Assembly: GCA_965603295.1 (NCBI GenBank)
Contig: CBFDCL010000047.1
Coordinates: 1-16,798 of the forward strand
Source of the DNA: JAFGWO01 sp965603295
GTDB taxonomy: Bacteria > BMS3Abin14
Reading direction: 5' to 3'
Length of the DNA stretch: 16,798 bases
Positions 6,808-13,079 of this stretch are shown piece by piece (position 1 is the stretch's first letter; each line of letters opens with the position of its first letter). The notes beneath the pieces were generated by a model. It made no database searches and had not been told where the DNA came from. It was given only the letters and a program-made list of their open reading frames with translations. The position numbers and the translations under genes were made by a program.

Positions 6808-7156
6808 CCGGGGTTGTTTTTTCCGTTTCCTCACCACCCTCGATCTCGTCGGGATTGTAGGAAGGTTCGGGTTCCCTCACGGCTGTCGCCTCATCCGGCG
6901 GGGCATCGGCCCTTTCGCCCCCCTTTTCATCCCCCTCTTCCACGGTCGCAAGGTGAGGATGCTGTTTCAAGAGATCCTCGTGTTTCTCGAACTCAAGGTC
7001 CTTTCGGACCGTTTCCTGGAAATCGTCGGTGGCTTTTTTGAACTCCGCAAACCCTTTGCCCAGGGTCCTGGCCACCTCGGGAAGGCGCTTGGGTCCGATG
7101 ACGACCAGGGCCACCACCAGGATAATCAGGATCTCCTGCATTCCGATGCCAAGCAT
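6800..7156 (-). CDS. tatB: Twin-arginine translocase TatA/TatB family protein, likely TatB
   Basis: A 118-residue membrane-anchored Tat subunit. It has a short N-terminal transmembrane helix (~7-20), the GPKRLPEVARTLGKG hinge and amphipathic helix (~21-35), and a long charged, acidic C-terminal tail. MLGIGMQEIL with Glu at position 8, and GPKRLP, resemble TatB more than TatA; in many lineages one TatA/B-type protein may do both jobs, and no second copy is in the window. ATG at 7156 has a GGAG sequence spaced 7 nt upstream. It is the first gene of the tatB-tatC-MshEN unit and overlaps tatC by 8 nt. The promoter must lie in the 161-bp region shared with the divergent nadA. Confidence 0.92.
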   Translation of the reverse strand: MLGIGMQEILIILVVALVVIGPKRLPEVARTLGKGFAEFKKATDDFQETVRKDLEFEKHEDLLKQHPHLATVEEGDEKGGERADAPPDEATAVREPEPSYNPDEIEGGEETEKTTPDV

Positions 7157-7317
7157 GGTGCTCTCCGCCTTAAGAGAAAAGGGTGGTGAAAATATGTTTT
7201 ATAACGGTAAACTGTATGCCATGGACGCTCACCTGCGTCCTTTCTGGTACATGGCAATTTATATGTTATTTAATGGACCCTGTCAACGAAAGCACCTGAG
7301 GATAAAGGGAAAAATCA
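7157..7317. promoter_or_regulatory. Divergent tatB/nadA intergenic region with nested inverted repeat
   Basis: 161 bp between divergent genes. GGACGC (7223-7228) and GCGTCC (7235-7240) form a perfect 6-bp stem with a 6-nt loop. It is flanked by GCCAT (7218-7222) and ATGGC (7251-7255), which add an outer stem with a bulge. An AT-rich patch near 7257-7272 could hold -10 elements, but no consensus promoter is evident on either strand. The element could be an operator or a leader structure for either gene. Confidence 0.45.
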
Positions 7318-8238
7318 ATGAAAGAAAAAGATCTTAAAGACGAGGTGCGCGCCCTTCTCACTGAAAGGAACGCCATCTTGCTGGCGCACAATTACCAGAG
7401 GGATGAAATCCAGGAGATAGCCGACCACACCGGGGATTCCCTGGGGCTTGCCCGGATCGCCGCCGATTCCCCGGAAAATGTAATCGTGTTCGCGGGAGTG
7501 CACTTTATGGCCGAATCCGCATCGATCCTCTCCCCAGGCAAAACGGTTCTTCTGCCACGTCTGGAAGCCGGATGCCCCATGGCCGACATGATCACCCCGG
7601 ATGAAGTAGGAGCTCTCAGGGAACGGTATCCTGGGGGCACCGTCGTCGCCTACGTCAACACCTCCGCCGCGGTCAAGGCGGTCAGTGACCTGTGCTGCAC
7701 CTCCGGTAACGCGGTTAACGTCGCCAGGTCTCTGCCTCCGGATGCGGATCCCATCATTATGATCCCCGATCAGAACCTTGCTCAGTTCGTGGCCGGCAGG
7801 GTCAACAGAAAGATCGTCTGGCATGACGGTTACTGTCAAGTCCACCATCGTTTTTCAGGCCAGGATGTCCTGGAAGTCAGGGCCCGCCATCCTGAGGCGG
7901 TTTTCGTGGCCCATCCCGAGTGCCGCCCGGAAGTTCTCGCTCTGGCCGACCACATTACGAGCACTTCCGGGATGTACCGTTTTGTCGGGGAAACCGGGAG
8001 CCAGGAGATTATCATAGGCACAGAGGTGGGAGTCCTGTACCGGATGCGAAAAGAAAACCCGGGAAAAACGTTTATTCCTCTTTCCGAGGATATGATCTGC
8101 GCGGAAATGAAGGTGACACGTCTTGAGGATATCCGTGACTCCCTCGTCAATATGGGACCGGTCATTGAAGTCCCCGAGGAAATCAGGGTCAGGGCCAGGA
8201 AACCCCTGGACAGGATGCTCGCGGTGCCGAGGGACTAA
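7318..8238 (+). CDS. nadA: Quinolinate synthase A
   Basis: A 306-residue Fe-S enzyme that condenses iminoaspartate with dihydroxyacetone phosphate to give quinolinate, in de novo NAD synthesis. Family hallmarks are AHNYQRDEIQ (~23-32), GDSLGLA, FAGVHFMAESA, AGCPMADM, YVNTSAAVKA, WHDGYCQVHHRF, HPECRPEV and CAEMKVT. The three cysteines expected to bind the [4Fe-4S] cluster are Cys86, Cys202 and Cys261. Length is that of the usual bacterial/archaeal short form. ATG at 7318 follows GAGG and AAAGGGA sequences. nadB and nadC are not in the window, so nadA stands alone, divergent from tatB. Strong identification. Confidence 0.98.
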   Translation: MKEKDLKDEVRALLTERNAILLAHNYQRDEIQEIADHTGDSLGLARIAADSPENVIVFAGVHFMAESASILSPGKTVLLPRLEAGCPMADMITPDEVGALRERYPGGTVVAYVNTSAAVKAVSDLCCTSGNAVNVARSLPPDADPIIMIPDQNLAQFVAGRVNRKIVWHDGYCQVHHRFSGQDVLEVRARHPEAVFVAHPECRPEVLALADHITSTSGMYRFVGETGSQEIIIGTEVGVLYRMRKENPGKTFIPLSEDMICAEMKVTRLEDIRDSLVNMGPVIEVPEEIRVRARKPLDRMLAVPRD

Positions 8239-8271
8239 GATGTAGAAGGAAGGAGATGGAAAAAAGAGGAA

Positions 8272-8292
8272 GTCCAGAGTCCAGGGTCCAGA
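8272..8292. repeat. Tandem 7-bp repeat GTCCAGR x3
   Basis: GTCCAGA, GTCCAGG and GTCCAGA are contiguous in the spacer after nadA. A related CCAGATTCCAGA string occurs near 11817-11829 in the spacer after the GltD-like gene. Confidence 0.8.
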
Positions 8293-8300
8293 GAACAAAC

Positions 8301-8363
8301 GGTAATTGGTGATCCGTGATTAGTGATTGGTATTTCCCAATTTCTGATCACCGATCACTGATT
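8301..8363. repeat. GTGATTGG-type inverted repeat, copy 2
   Basis: Shares GGTAATTGGTGA with the copy at 77-88. GGTGATC (8308-8314) is complementary to GATCACC (8346-8352), and ATTGG (8326-8330) to CCAAT (8337-8341), giving a nested hairpin. It sits between the convergent ends of nadA and moaC, where it might limit read-through, but it has no T-tract. Confidence 0.6.
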
Positions 8364-8366
8364 CCC

Positions 8367-8400
8367 ACGTTAAACATTAAACGTTAAACAATAAACATTA
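8367..8400. repeat. Iterated TTAAAC/ATTAAAC repeat
   Basis: An AT-rich string of GTTAAAC, ATTAAAC, GTTAAAC, AATAAAC and ATTA, immediately after the hairpin repeat. It is a different unit of the same spacer style. No coding potential. Confidence 0.75.
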
Positions 8401-8427
8401 TCACTTGATTGCCCACTCCCCCCGTTG

Positions 8428-8919
8428 CTAAGTCGCCCGGTCGGGATCTTCTTTCCATTCCCCGCTTTTCCCCCCTTTTTTGTGGATAAGCCGGATATTG
8501 TTGATCCTCACTCCCTTCTCCATGGACTTGAGCATGTCGTAAACGGTGAGAGCGGCGACGGAAACGGCAGTCATGGCTTCCATCTCCACTCCGGTTTTTC
8601 CGGTTGTGGCGGCCGTTGCCTCGATGCGTATTCCGGGGATATTCTTATCCAATGTCACGTCAACGTTCAGGGAGTCGATCCCGATAGGGTGGCATAGGGG
8701 AATCAGATCAGGGGTTTTTTTGCCCCCCAGGATCCCGGCGATCCTGGCGGCCGCCAGAATATCCCCTTTAGGGACGGTCCCGTGGAGAACGGATTCCAGG
8801 GTGGGTGGTGAAAGGACCACTTCGGCCCCGGCTGTTGCGACACGGAATGTTGCTTCCTTGTTGCCGACATCGACCATCCGGGCACGGCCTTGCCCGTCTA
8901 GGTGCGTGAGGGTGGCCAA
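8428..8919 (-). CDS. moaC: Cyclic pyranopterin monophosphate synthase MoaC
   Basis: A 163-residue enzyme that converts the MoaA product into cyclic pyranopterin monophosphate. Family motifs are THLDGQGRARMVDVG at the start, KGDILAAARIAGI, LIPLCHPI (~71-78), GKTGVEMEAMTAVSVAALT (~107-125) and YDMLKSMEKG (~127-136). His77, Glu112, Asp128 and Lys131 match the active-site residues I recall for the E. coli protein. The TTG at 8919 is chosen although the frame is open further back to 9222: it gives the canonical N-terminus, sits 4 nt after the PilZ stop, and follows GAGGA (8932-8928) at 8 nt, a ribosome site formed by the last PilZ codons. The extra 101 residues upstream are a frame-shadow of the PilZ gene. 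It is cotranscribed with PilZ and lies 3.7 kb from moaA. Confidence 0.96.
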   Translation of the reverse strand: MATLTHLDGQGRARMVDVGNKEATFRVATAGAEVVLSPPTLESVLHGTVPKGDILAAARIAGILGGKKTPDLIPLCHPIGIDSLNVDVTLDKNIPGIRIEATAATTGKTGVEMEAMTAVSVAALTVYDMLKSMEKGVRINNIRLIHKKGGKSGEWKEDPDRAT

Positions 8920-8923
8920 GAGG

Positions 8924-9274
8924 CTATTCCTCGTCGTCTCCGCCAAGAAAGCCGGTAATAATGCGGGAATTTTCCGGAGAAAGGTTCTTGAAAGCCACTC
9001 CGAGGCCCGTGTATCCGTTCTCCAGCTCCCTCTGGTGAACGATATTGCCCAGGGTGTGAATGACATGATCCCGTATCCCGAGGATGACTTCCACTTCGGC
9101 CTCCCCGGCGGGCACCGGTTGGGGGATCTCAAGGAAAATGCCCCCTTCGGACAGGTCAAGGGTCCTTCCGACAACCTCAAGATCGACCCGGCCTTCGGGG
9201 TCCTTGTGGGTACAGGAGACAAGGTTCAACGTCTCCAAGCGCTTGAGGCGTGATCTCGGGGATTTCTGGGACAA
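8924..9274 (-). CDS. PilZ domain protein
   Basis: A 116-residue single-domain protein. DLSEGGIFLEI (~40-50) matches the [DN]xSxxG half of the PilZ c-di-GMP site, followed by a beta-rich stretch and YTGLGVAFKNLS, typical of the end of the domain. The N-terminal arginine motif is blurred: RSRLKR (7-12) supplies arginines but not in the strict RxxxR spacing, so c-di-GMP affinity is uncertain. The protein ends in DDEE. Start: TTG at 9274, preceded by AAGGAG (9287-9282) with a 7-nt spacer; the nearby ATG at 9279 is out of frame. It is directly upstream of moaC with a 4-nt gap and probably translationally coupled. It is divergent from the YjbQ gene across 175 bp. Confidence 0.85.
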   Translation of the reverse strand: MSQKSPRSRLKRLETLNLVSCTHKDPEGRVDLEVVGRTLDLSEGGIFLEIPQPVPAGEAEVEVILGIRDHVIHTLGNIVHQRELENGYTGLGVAFKNLSPENSRIITGFLGGDDEE

Positions 9275-9291
9275 GGCATTTCTCCTTGAAT

Positions 9292-9316
9292 GGAGATCGG
9301 AGGAATTACGGTCTCC
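9292..9316. other. Small inverted repeat in the PilZ leader
   Basis: GGAGATC (9292-9298) pairs with GGTCTCC (9310-9316), one G.T wobble, across an 11-nt loop. It lies 17 nt upstream of the PilZ start on the minus strand and next to its Shine-Dalgarno, so it might affect translation. Function unknown. Confidence 0.3.
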
Positions 9317-9397
9317 CCCTTATTTCTCCGGGTACCCGTCTATGGGCGACGGATAACATATTTTCCCTTCTATTGCAATTAGTTTGGGCGTTTCCTT

Positions 9398-9426
9398 TTG
9401 ACTTTGAAAGGGTGTTTGGATATATT
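9398..9426 (+). promoter_or_regulatory. Near-consensus sigma70-type promoter for the YjbQ/GltD-like operon
   Basis: TTGACT (9398-9403), a 17-bp spacer and TATATT (9421-9426) match the -35 and -10 consensus at 5/6 positions each with optimal spacing. The predicted transcript start near 9433 leaves a leader of about 17 nt before the ATG at 9450. Confidence 0.75.
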
Positions 9427-9449
9427 TCTGTAACTCAAAAGGTCAAGGT

Positions 9450-9854
9450 ATGGAGAAAATCCGGGTAACAACATCACGCAGGCAGGAACTCGTGGATATT
9501 ACACGGTCCGTAGAAGAAACCGTCAGAGGTGCCTCCGTCGGATCGGGGGTATGTATTGTCTACTGCCCCCATACCACCGCGGCGGTAACCATCAATGAGG
9601 GGGCCGATCCGGACGTTGCTTCTGATATCGTGTCCGGTCTGGGCCGCCTGATACCGGGAAGTTGGGAGTTCAAACACATGGAAGGGAACTCGGACGCCCA
9701 TCTGAAAGCCAGTCTTATCGGACCCTCGGAAACCGTTATCATCGATGGCGGACGCCTGGTGCTGGGGACCTGGCAGAAGATCTTCTTCTGCGAATTCGAC
9801 GGTCCCCGGGAAAGATCGGTCCAGATCCATATCCAGGGGGGAGACTTACCCTAA
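9450..9854 (+). CDS. YjbQ / UPF0047 family protein
   Basis: A 134-residue cytoplasmic protein of the UPF0047 (YjbQ) family. Some members have weak thiamine-phosphate synthase activity, and databases call them secondary thiamine-phosphate synthase; the true role is not settled. Conserved elements are VYCPHTTAAVTINEGADPDV (~38-55), HMEGNSDAHLKAS (~76-88), GTWQ (106-109) and FCEFDGPRER (~113-122). The clustered Cys39, His41, His76 and His84 form the likely metal/active site. ATG at 9450 follows a modest AAGG. A strong promoter lies just upstream, and the stop codon abuts the ATG of the next gene (TAAATG), so the two form an operon. Confidence 0.92.
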   Translation: MEKIRVTTSRRQELVDITRSVEETVRGASVGSGVCIVYCPHTTAAVTINEGADPDVASDIVSGLGRLIPGSWEFKHMEGNSDAHLKASLIGPSETVIIDGGRLVLGTWQKIFFCEFDGPRERSVQIHIQGGDLP

Positions 9855-11807
9855 ATGACCGGACCTGCCCGCCTGGAGGGATACCGGGAATGTCACATCT
9901 GCGCTGTTAAGGAAAAAATGAGGGCCCCCCGTTGTTACCACTGCACCGGCACCCTTGACTTGAAAGATCTTCTGCTCCTCGAGAGCGAAAAGCGGTGGCG
10001 ACAGAGGATCGCACCCATCCTCTCGATCTTCATCCCCGGACTGGGTCACTGGTTCTCCGGTCGGCGATATGTCGGTACATATTTCTTCGCGATGGCTCCC
10101 CTCAGCATCGGATTCGTTCTGACCACCTACAAAAATTGGAGTTGGGGACTGACGGTCCTGACGGCTTCCTTTGTTCTTGTCTGGTTCCTGACCATCTTCG
10201 ATTCGAAAAGGGGAACCGACAATTTTAAACCCCCGTGTCAGGTTGCCTGCCCCGTCGAGATCCCCTGCTCCCATTATGTACACCTGTTAGCGGCGGGAAA
10301 GGACGTGGAATCGCTGGAACTCATCGAGGCGCTCTGCCCGTTCCCGGGTACAATAGGGCGCATTTGCCACCATCCCTGTGAGGGAGAGTGCAACCGGGGC
10401 AAAGACGGAGAGCCTGTAGCCATATGTGTCCTGAAACGGTTTCTGGACGATGAGATCCCGGGATCGCAGGATCTCTTTCGAAAGGAACTGGAGAAAGAAT
10501 CACACCCTCTTGGACAAAAGGTGGCCGTTGTCGGTGCAGGGCCGTCGGGTTTAAGCGCGACCCTTTATCTGCGTCTTTTCGGTTTCGACGTTTCCCTGTT
10601 CGAAGCCAGGGAATCTGCGGGCGGTGCCCCTCTCGTTTACCTTCCCCACTATCGTCTTCCCCGGGAGGTCTACCGAAGGGAAGTGGACCGGGTTCTGGGG
10701 CTTGATCTTGACCTGCGGTTCGGTCAAAGGATGGGAAAGGACTTCACCCTCCAGGACCTTCAGGGCAGTGGTTTTTCAGCCGCATATCTTGCCATGGGGG
10801 CTTCCAGACCCATTGTTCTCCCCCATACGGGCAGTGAATCCGAGGGGTTTCTCGATGGCCGGGAGTTCCTGGAATGGGTAGCGCAGGACGGTGAAACGCC
10901 AATCGACGGGGAGGTCCTGGTTATCGGCGGTGGAAACGTTGCCATGGATGCAGCCCGTTCGGCAGTCCGCTGCGGTGCAAAGAGGGTCAGGGTGATCTGC
11001 CTGGAGAAGCAACCGGGCCCCCGGGACAAGAAGTTCCGTTACAGGCACGCCATCTGGCAGGAGGTGAAGCCGGACGACGGGAAACAGTTCATGCCCGCCA
11101 ACCCCTGGGAGATCGCCGATGTACTTACGGAAGGCATCGAAATCGTCGACGGATCCGCCACCGTAAACTTCGACATCAGGGATGGAAAAGTCGTCAGCGC
11201 CCAGTGCTTGCGGGTCGAGCGGATCGATCAGGACCAGCACGGGAAACTTGTTCCCGTGCTTCTGGAGGATACGGAGTTCACCCTGAAGGCCGACAGGGTA
11301 ATTACGGCTGTGGGTTCTTCCCCCGATTTTTCCTTCCTGGGAGAAATTCCCGGGCAGAGCCCGGTTTCCGACAGGGCCCCCCTTGTCCGCCTGCATGAAG
11401 TGGAGGGAATCACCATCCCCCTCCTGGTGGGGGGAGATATGGCCTCCGGGCCCGCCTCGGTCATCGAGGGTATCAGAGCCGGTAAGGAGGCCGCCCTGTA
11501 TCTTTACCGAAAACTGGCGGGGACTTCCCCGGTGAGTATCCGTTATCGGTCCCGGAGGATCATGGAGCCTTGGGCCAACTATAAAGACAGCCTCGATTTT
11601 AGAACCCGGAGGCAGGAGATCACCTTAAGCGCCGACGAAAGAAGGACTTCCTTCAAGGAGATCCGTGGTGGGTTAACCGGGAAAATGGCCAGGGAAGAGG
11701 CCGAAAGATGCATGCGGTGCGACTGGCCCCTGATGAGGGAAAGCAAAGTAAGAAAATTTTTCCGGATGGTGAAAAATAGAGGGGGGGCGACCCCCCCCGG
11801 TGTCTAG
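9855..11807 (+). CDS. Zinc-ribbon/membrane-anchored GltD-like FAD/NAD(P) oxidoreductase
   Basis: A 650-residue fusion. N-terminus: CxxC-x10-CxxC zinc-ribbon-like motif (Cys13/16/27/30), then hydrophobic segments at ~52-90 and ~97-115 with IPGLGHWFSGRRYVGTYFF, resembling TM2-type small membrane domains. Residues ~125-200 form the Fe-S domain of glutamate synthase small subunit/DPYD type (Cys128, 132, 138, 161, 171, 175, 179; FPGTIGRICHHPCEGECNRG). Then comes an FAD Rossmann motif VAVVGAGPSGLSA (~223-235), an NAD(P) motif VLVIGGGNVAMDAA (~354-367), and the FAD-closing GGDMASGPASVIEGIRAGK (~527-544), followed by CMRC (619-622). GltD-like proteins pass electrons from NAD(P)H to a partner; no GltB large subunit is here, so partner and substrate are unknown. 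The membrane tether is unusual. Starts immediately after the YjbQ stop. Its 3' end holds a G7-C7 hairpin. Confidence 0.88.
   Translation: MTGPARLEGYRECHICAVKEKMRAPRCYHCTGTLDLKDLLLLESEKRWRQRIAPILSIFIPGLGHWFSGRRYVGTYFFAMAPLSIGFVLTTYKNWSWGLTVLTASFVLVWFLTIFDSKRGTDNFKPPCQVACPVEIPCSHYVHLLAAGKDVESLELIEALCPFPGTIGRICHHPCEGECNRGKDGEPVAICVLKRFLDDEIPGSQDLFRKELEKESHPLGQKVAVVGAGPSGLSATLYLRLFGFDVSLFEARESAGGAPLVYLPHYRLPREVYRREVDRVLGLDLDLRFGQRMGKDFTLQDLQGSGFSAAYLAMGASRPIVLPHTGSESEGFLDGREFLEWVAQDGETPIDGEVLVIGGGNVAMDAARSAVRCGAKRVRVICLEKQPGPRDKKFRYRHAIWQEVKPDDGKQFMPANPWEIADVLTEGIEIVDGSATVNFDIRDGKVVSAQCLRVERIDQDQHGKLVPVLLEDTEFTLKADRVITAVGSSPDFSFLGEIPGQSPVSDRAPLVRLHEVEGITIPLLVGGDMASGPASVIEGIRAGKEAALYLYRKLAGTSPVSIRYRSRRIMEPWANYKDSLDFRTRRQEITLSADERRTSFKEIRGGLTGKMAREEAERCMRCDWPLMRESKVRKFFRMVKNRGGATPPGV
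11781..11797. repeat. G7-CGA-C7 perfect hairpin in the 3' end of the GltD-like gene
   Basis: Seven G (11781-11787), CGA, then C7 of an eight-C run. It encodes part of the C-terminal NRGGATPPGV tail. Homopolymer runs of this length are prone to slippage, so the last few residues could vary. A second stem, GGTGTC (11799-11804) with GACACC (11814-11819), spans the stop codon. Confidence 0.7.
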
Positions 11808-11836
11808 GTTCTGGACACCAGATTCCAGACACTCGC

Positions 11837-11873
11837 TTATAAAACTAAAAGAGATCATCTTTGATGATCTCTT
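11837..11873 (-). terminator. Intrinsic terminator of the mfd-PPIase-S4 operon, overlapping the S4 coding end
   Basis: On the minus strand AAGAGATCATC (11873-11863), AAA, then GATGATCTCTT (11859-11849) makes a perfect 11-bp stem with a 3-nt loop, followed by TTAGTTTTAT. The stem encodes the last residues of the S4 protein (EEIIKDDLF) and the TAG stop lies in the T-rich tail. The stem could also act on plus-strand transcripts from the converging GltD-like gene, but without a T-tract. Confidence 0.75.
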
Positions 11874-12129
11874 CTCTGATAATCCTGTAGCATTCCTCTT
11901 TCCCCGCTTTTCCCGGGATCTGAAGCACTTCCACAAGGACTTTTTTCCGGGCATAGGTGATCTCGATCCGATCCCCCTCGCGAACGGTTTTGCCGGGTTG
12001 GGAAAGACGGCCGTTCAAGGTCACGAAACCGTTATCACAAAGGGTCGCGGCAAGGGGGCGCCGTTTGACCAGGCGGGATCTTTTCAGGAACAGATCGAGA
12101 CGCAGGTGAACATTGCCGCTATTCTCCAT
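11845..12129 (-). CDS. S4 domain RNA-binding protein, RqcP/Hsp15-like
   Basis: A 94-residue protein dominated by an S4 RNA-binding domain: LRLDLFLKRSRLVKRRPLAA (~9-28), then DNGFVTLNGR and VREGDRIEI. The LRLDxFLKxSRLxKRR signature and small size resemble RqcP (YabO) of Gram-positive bacteria, which stabilises P-site tRNA on obstructed 60S-like large subunits with RqcH. Hsp15 of E. coli is a longer relative with the same target. I infer binding to 50S subunits or nascent-chain quality control. ATG at 12129 is chosen over an upstream in-frame start at 12168 because it begins at the domain; it overlaps the preceding PPIase stop by 11 nt. Last gene of the mfd unit; its 3' codons form the terminator. 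Confidence 0.85.
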   Translation of the reverse strand: MENSGNVHLRLDLFLKRSRLVKRRPLAATLCDNGFVTLNGRLSQPGKTVREGDRIEITYARKKVLVEVLQIPGKAGKEECYRIIREEIIKDDLF

Positions 12130-13066
12130 TGGGGAAAATCTCGATGAAAGTGCCCCTGCGAAGTTCATCTAACCATCGGCCCTGAACCTCGACGCTTTTC
12201 TCTTTGGCCAGTGAGGCGCGAATTTTCTCCTCGACGCTGGAGAGGGGGGGCGGTTCCGAAACGCCCTTGCTCTGAAGGTTCAGAATATGAAAGCCGAGGG
12301 AGGTCCTGACGGGCCCTCCTGTCTCCCCGGGCTCAAGGGTAAGGGCCAGCGATTCCAGTTCAGGGAGCAGCTCCCCTGCCCGGAACATGCCGAGTTCCCC
12401 TCCCGTCGCAGCGGAAGCCTCGTCCATGGAATACCGCTTTGCCATAGCATCAAAAGGTGCTCCCGCCCGGATCTTATCCAGAATGCGGGCAGCCCGTTCA
12501 CGGACAGCGTCATCGGTTTCCCCCGAGACCGGGTCCGGTTTGAGCAGGATGTGTCGGATTACCAGAGTTTCGGTGGGAGCAAAATCGTTCTCATACTTCT
12601 CCCGGATCTCCTCTTCCGTTATTTTGCTTCTTTGACTGATGATTGCGCCCAGGGCCTTGTTTACGAGGACCTGTTCCGCCAAATCCTCCCGAAAGGAGCG
12701 CCGGTCCTGGCCCCTTGACTCCAGAAGTTCCTCGAAACGCTCTTCGCTCAGGCTGTTGTTGACCATGATGGATTGCTCCACTTTTTCGAGTTCGTCCCGG
12801 GATACGTTCAGTCCGTTTTTCCGGGCCCAGGAAACGACAAGGCGGCGCTCAATGAGTGCATTGAGAGCAGCAGAGGATGTCAGGCCGGGGTTGTCGGATT
12901 GGACGGACTGGACCTCCCTTTGTGTAATGGGTTCCGGACCGACACGGGCGACGATCCTGTCAACAGTGCCAACAGCCGGGCCTCCCGAGATCTGGGCGGC
13001 TGCGCAGGGGGCTGCGAGAAAGAGGGCGGGAAAAAAGAATGCGAGGATGATATCCCGGTATTTCAT
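12119..13066 (-). CDS. Periplasmic parvulin-type peptidylprolyl isomerase (SurA-like)
   Basis: A 315-residue exported folding factor. It has a Sec signal peptide (hydrophobic ~8-18, cleavage probably after the Ala-rich PCAAA near 24), a SurA-N-type helical chaperone region (~28-165) with VDRIVARVGPEPITQREV at its start, and a PpiC parvulin domain (~168-270) including VIRHILLK, GGELGMFRAGELLPELE and LGFHILNL. It should isomerise Xaa-Pro bonds and chaperone outer-membrane or periplasmic proteins. It is shorter than E. coli SurA and has one parvulin domain, not two. Starts 13 nt after the first PPIase, so the two are a tandem, diverged pair in one operon with mfd and the S4 gene. Confidence 0.92.
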   Translation of the reverse strand: MKYRDIILAFFFPALFLAAPCAAAQISGGPAVGTVDRIVARVGPEPITQREVQSVQSDNPGLTSSAALNALIERRLVVSWARKNGLNVSRDELEKVEQSIMVNNSLSEERFEELLESRGQDRRSFREDLAEQVLVNKALGAIISQRSKITEEEIREKYENDFAPTETLVIRHILLKPDPVSGETDDAVRERAARILDKIRAGAPFDAMAKRYSMDEASAATGGELGMFRAGELLPELESLALTLEPGETGGPVRTSLGFHILNLQSKGVSEPPPLSSVEEKIRASLAKEKSVEVQGRWLDELRRGTFIEIFPNGE

Positions 13067-13079
13067 AAGATCAGGTACC

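Noticed and set aside
8428..9222. A single 264-residue MoaC with a long N-terminal extension
   Set aside because: The first 101 residues are an alternative-frame reading of the PilZ gene on the same strand. MoaC length, N-terminal motif, the Shine-Dalgarno and 4-nt spacing all support TTG 8919.
9338..9354. c-di-GMP riboswitch upstream of the PilZ gene (CCGTC/GACGG stem)
   Set aside because: Only a 5-bp stem is seen and none of the conserved GEMM-type core could be recognised on either strand.
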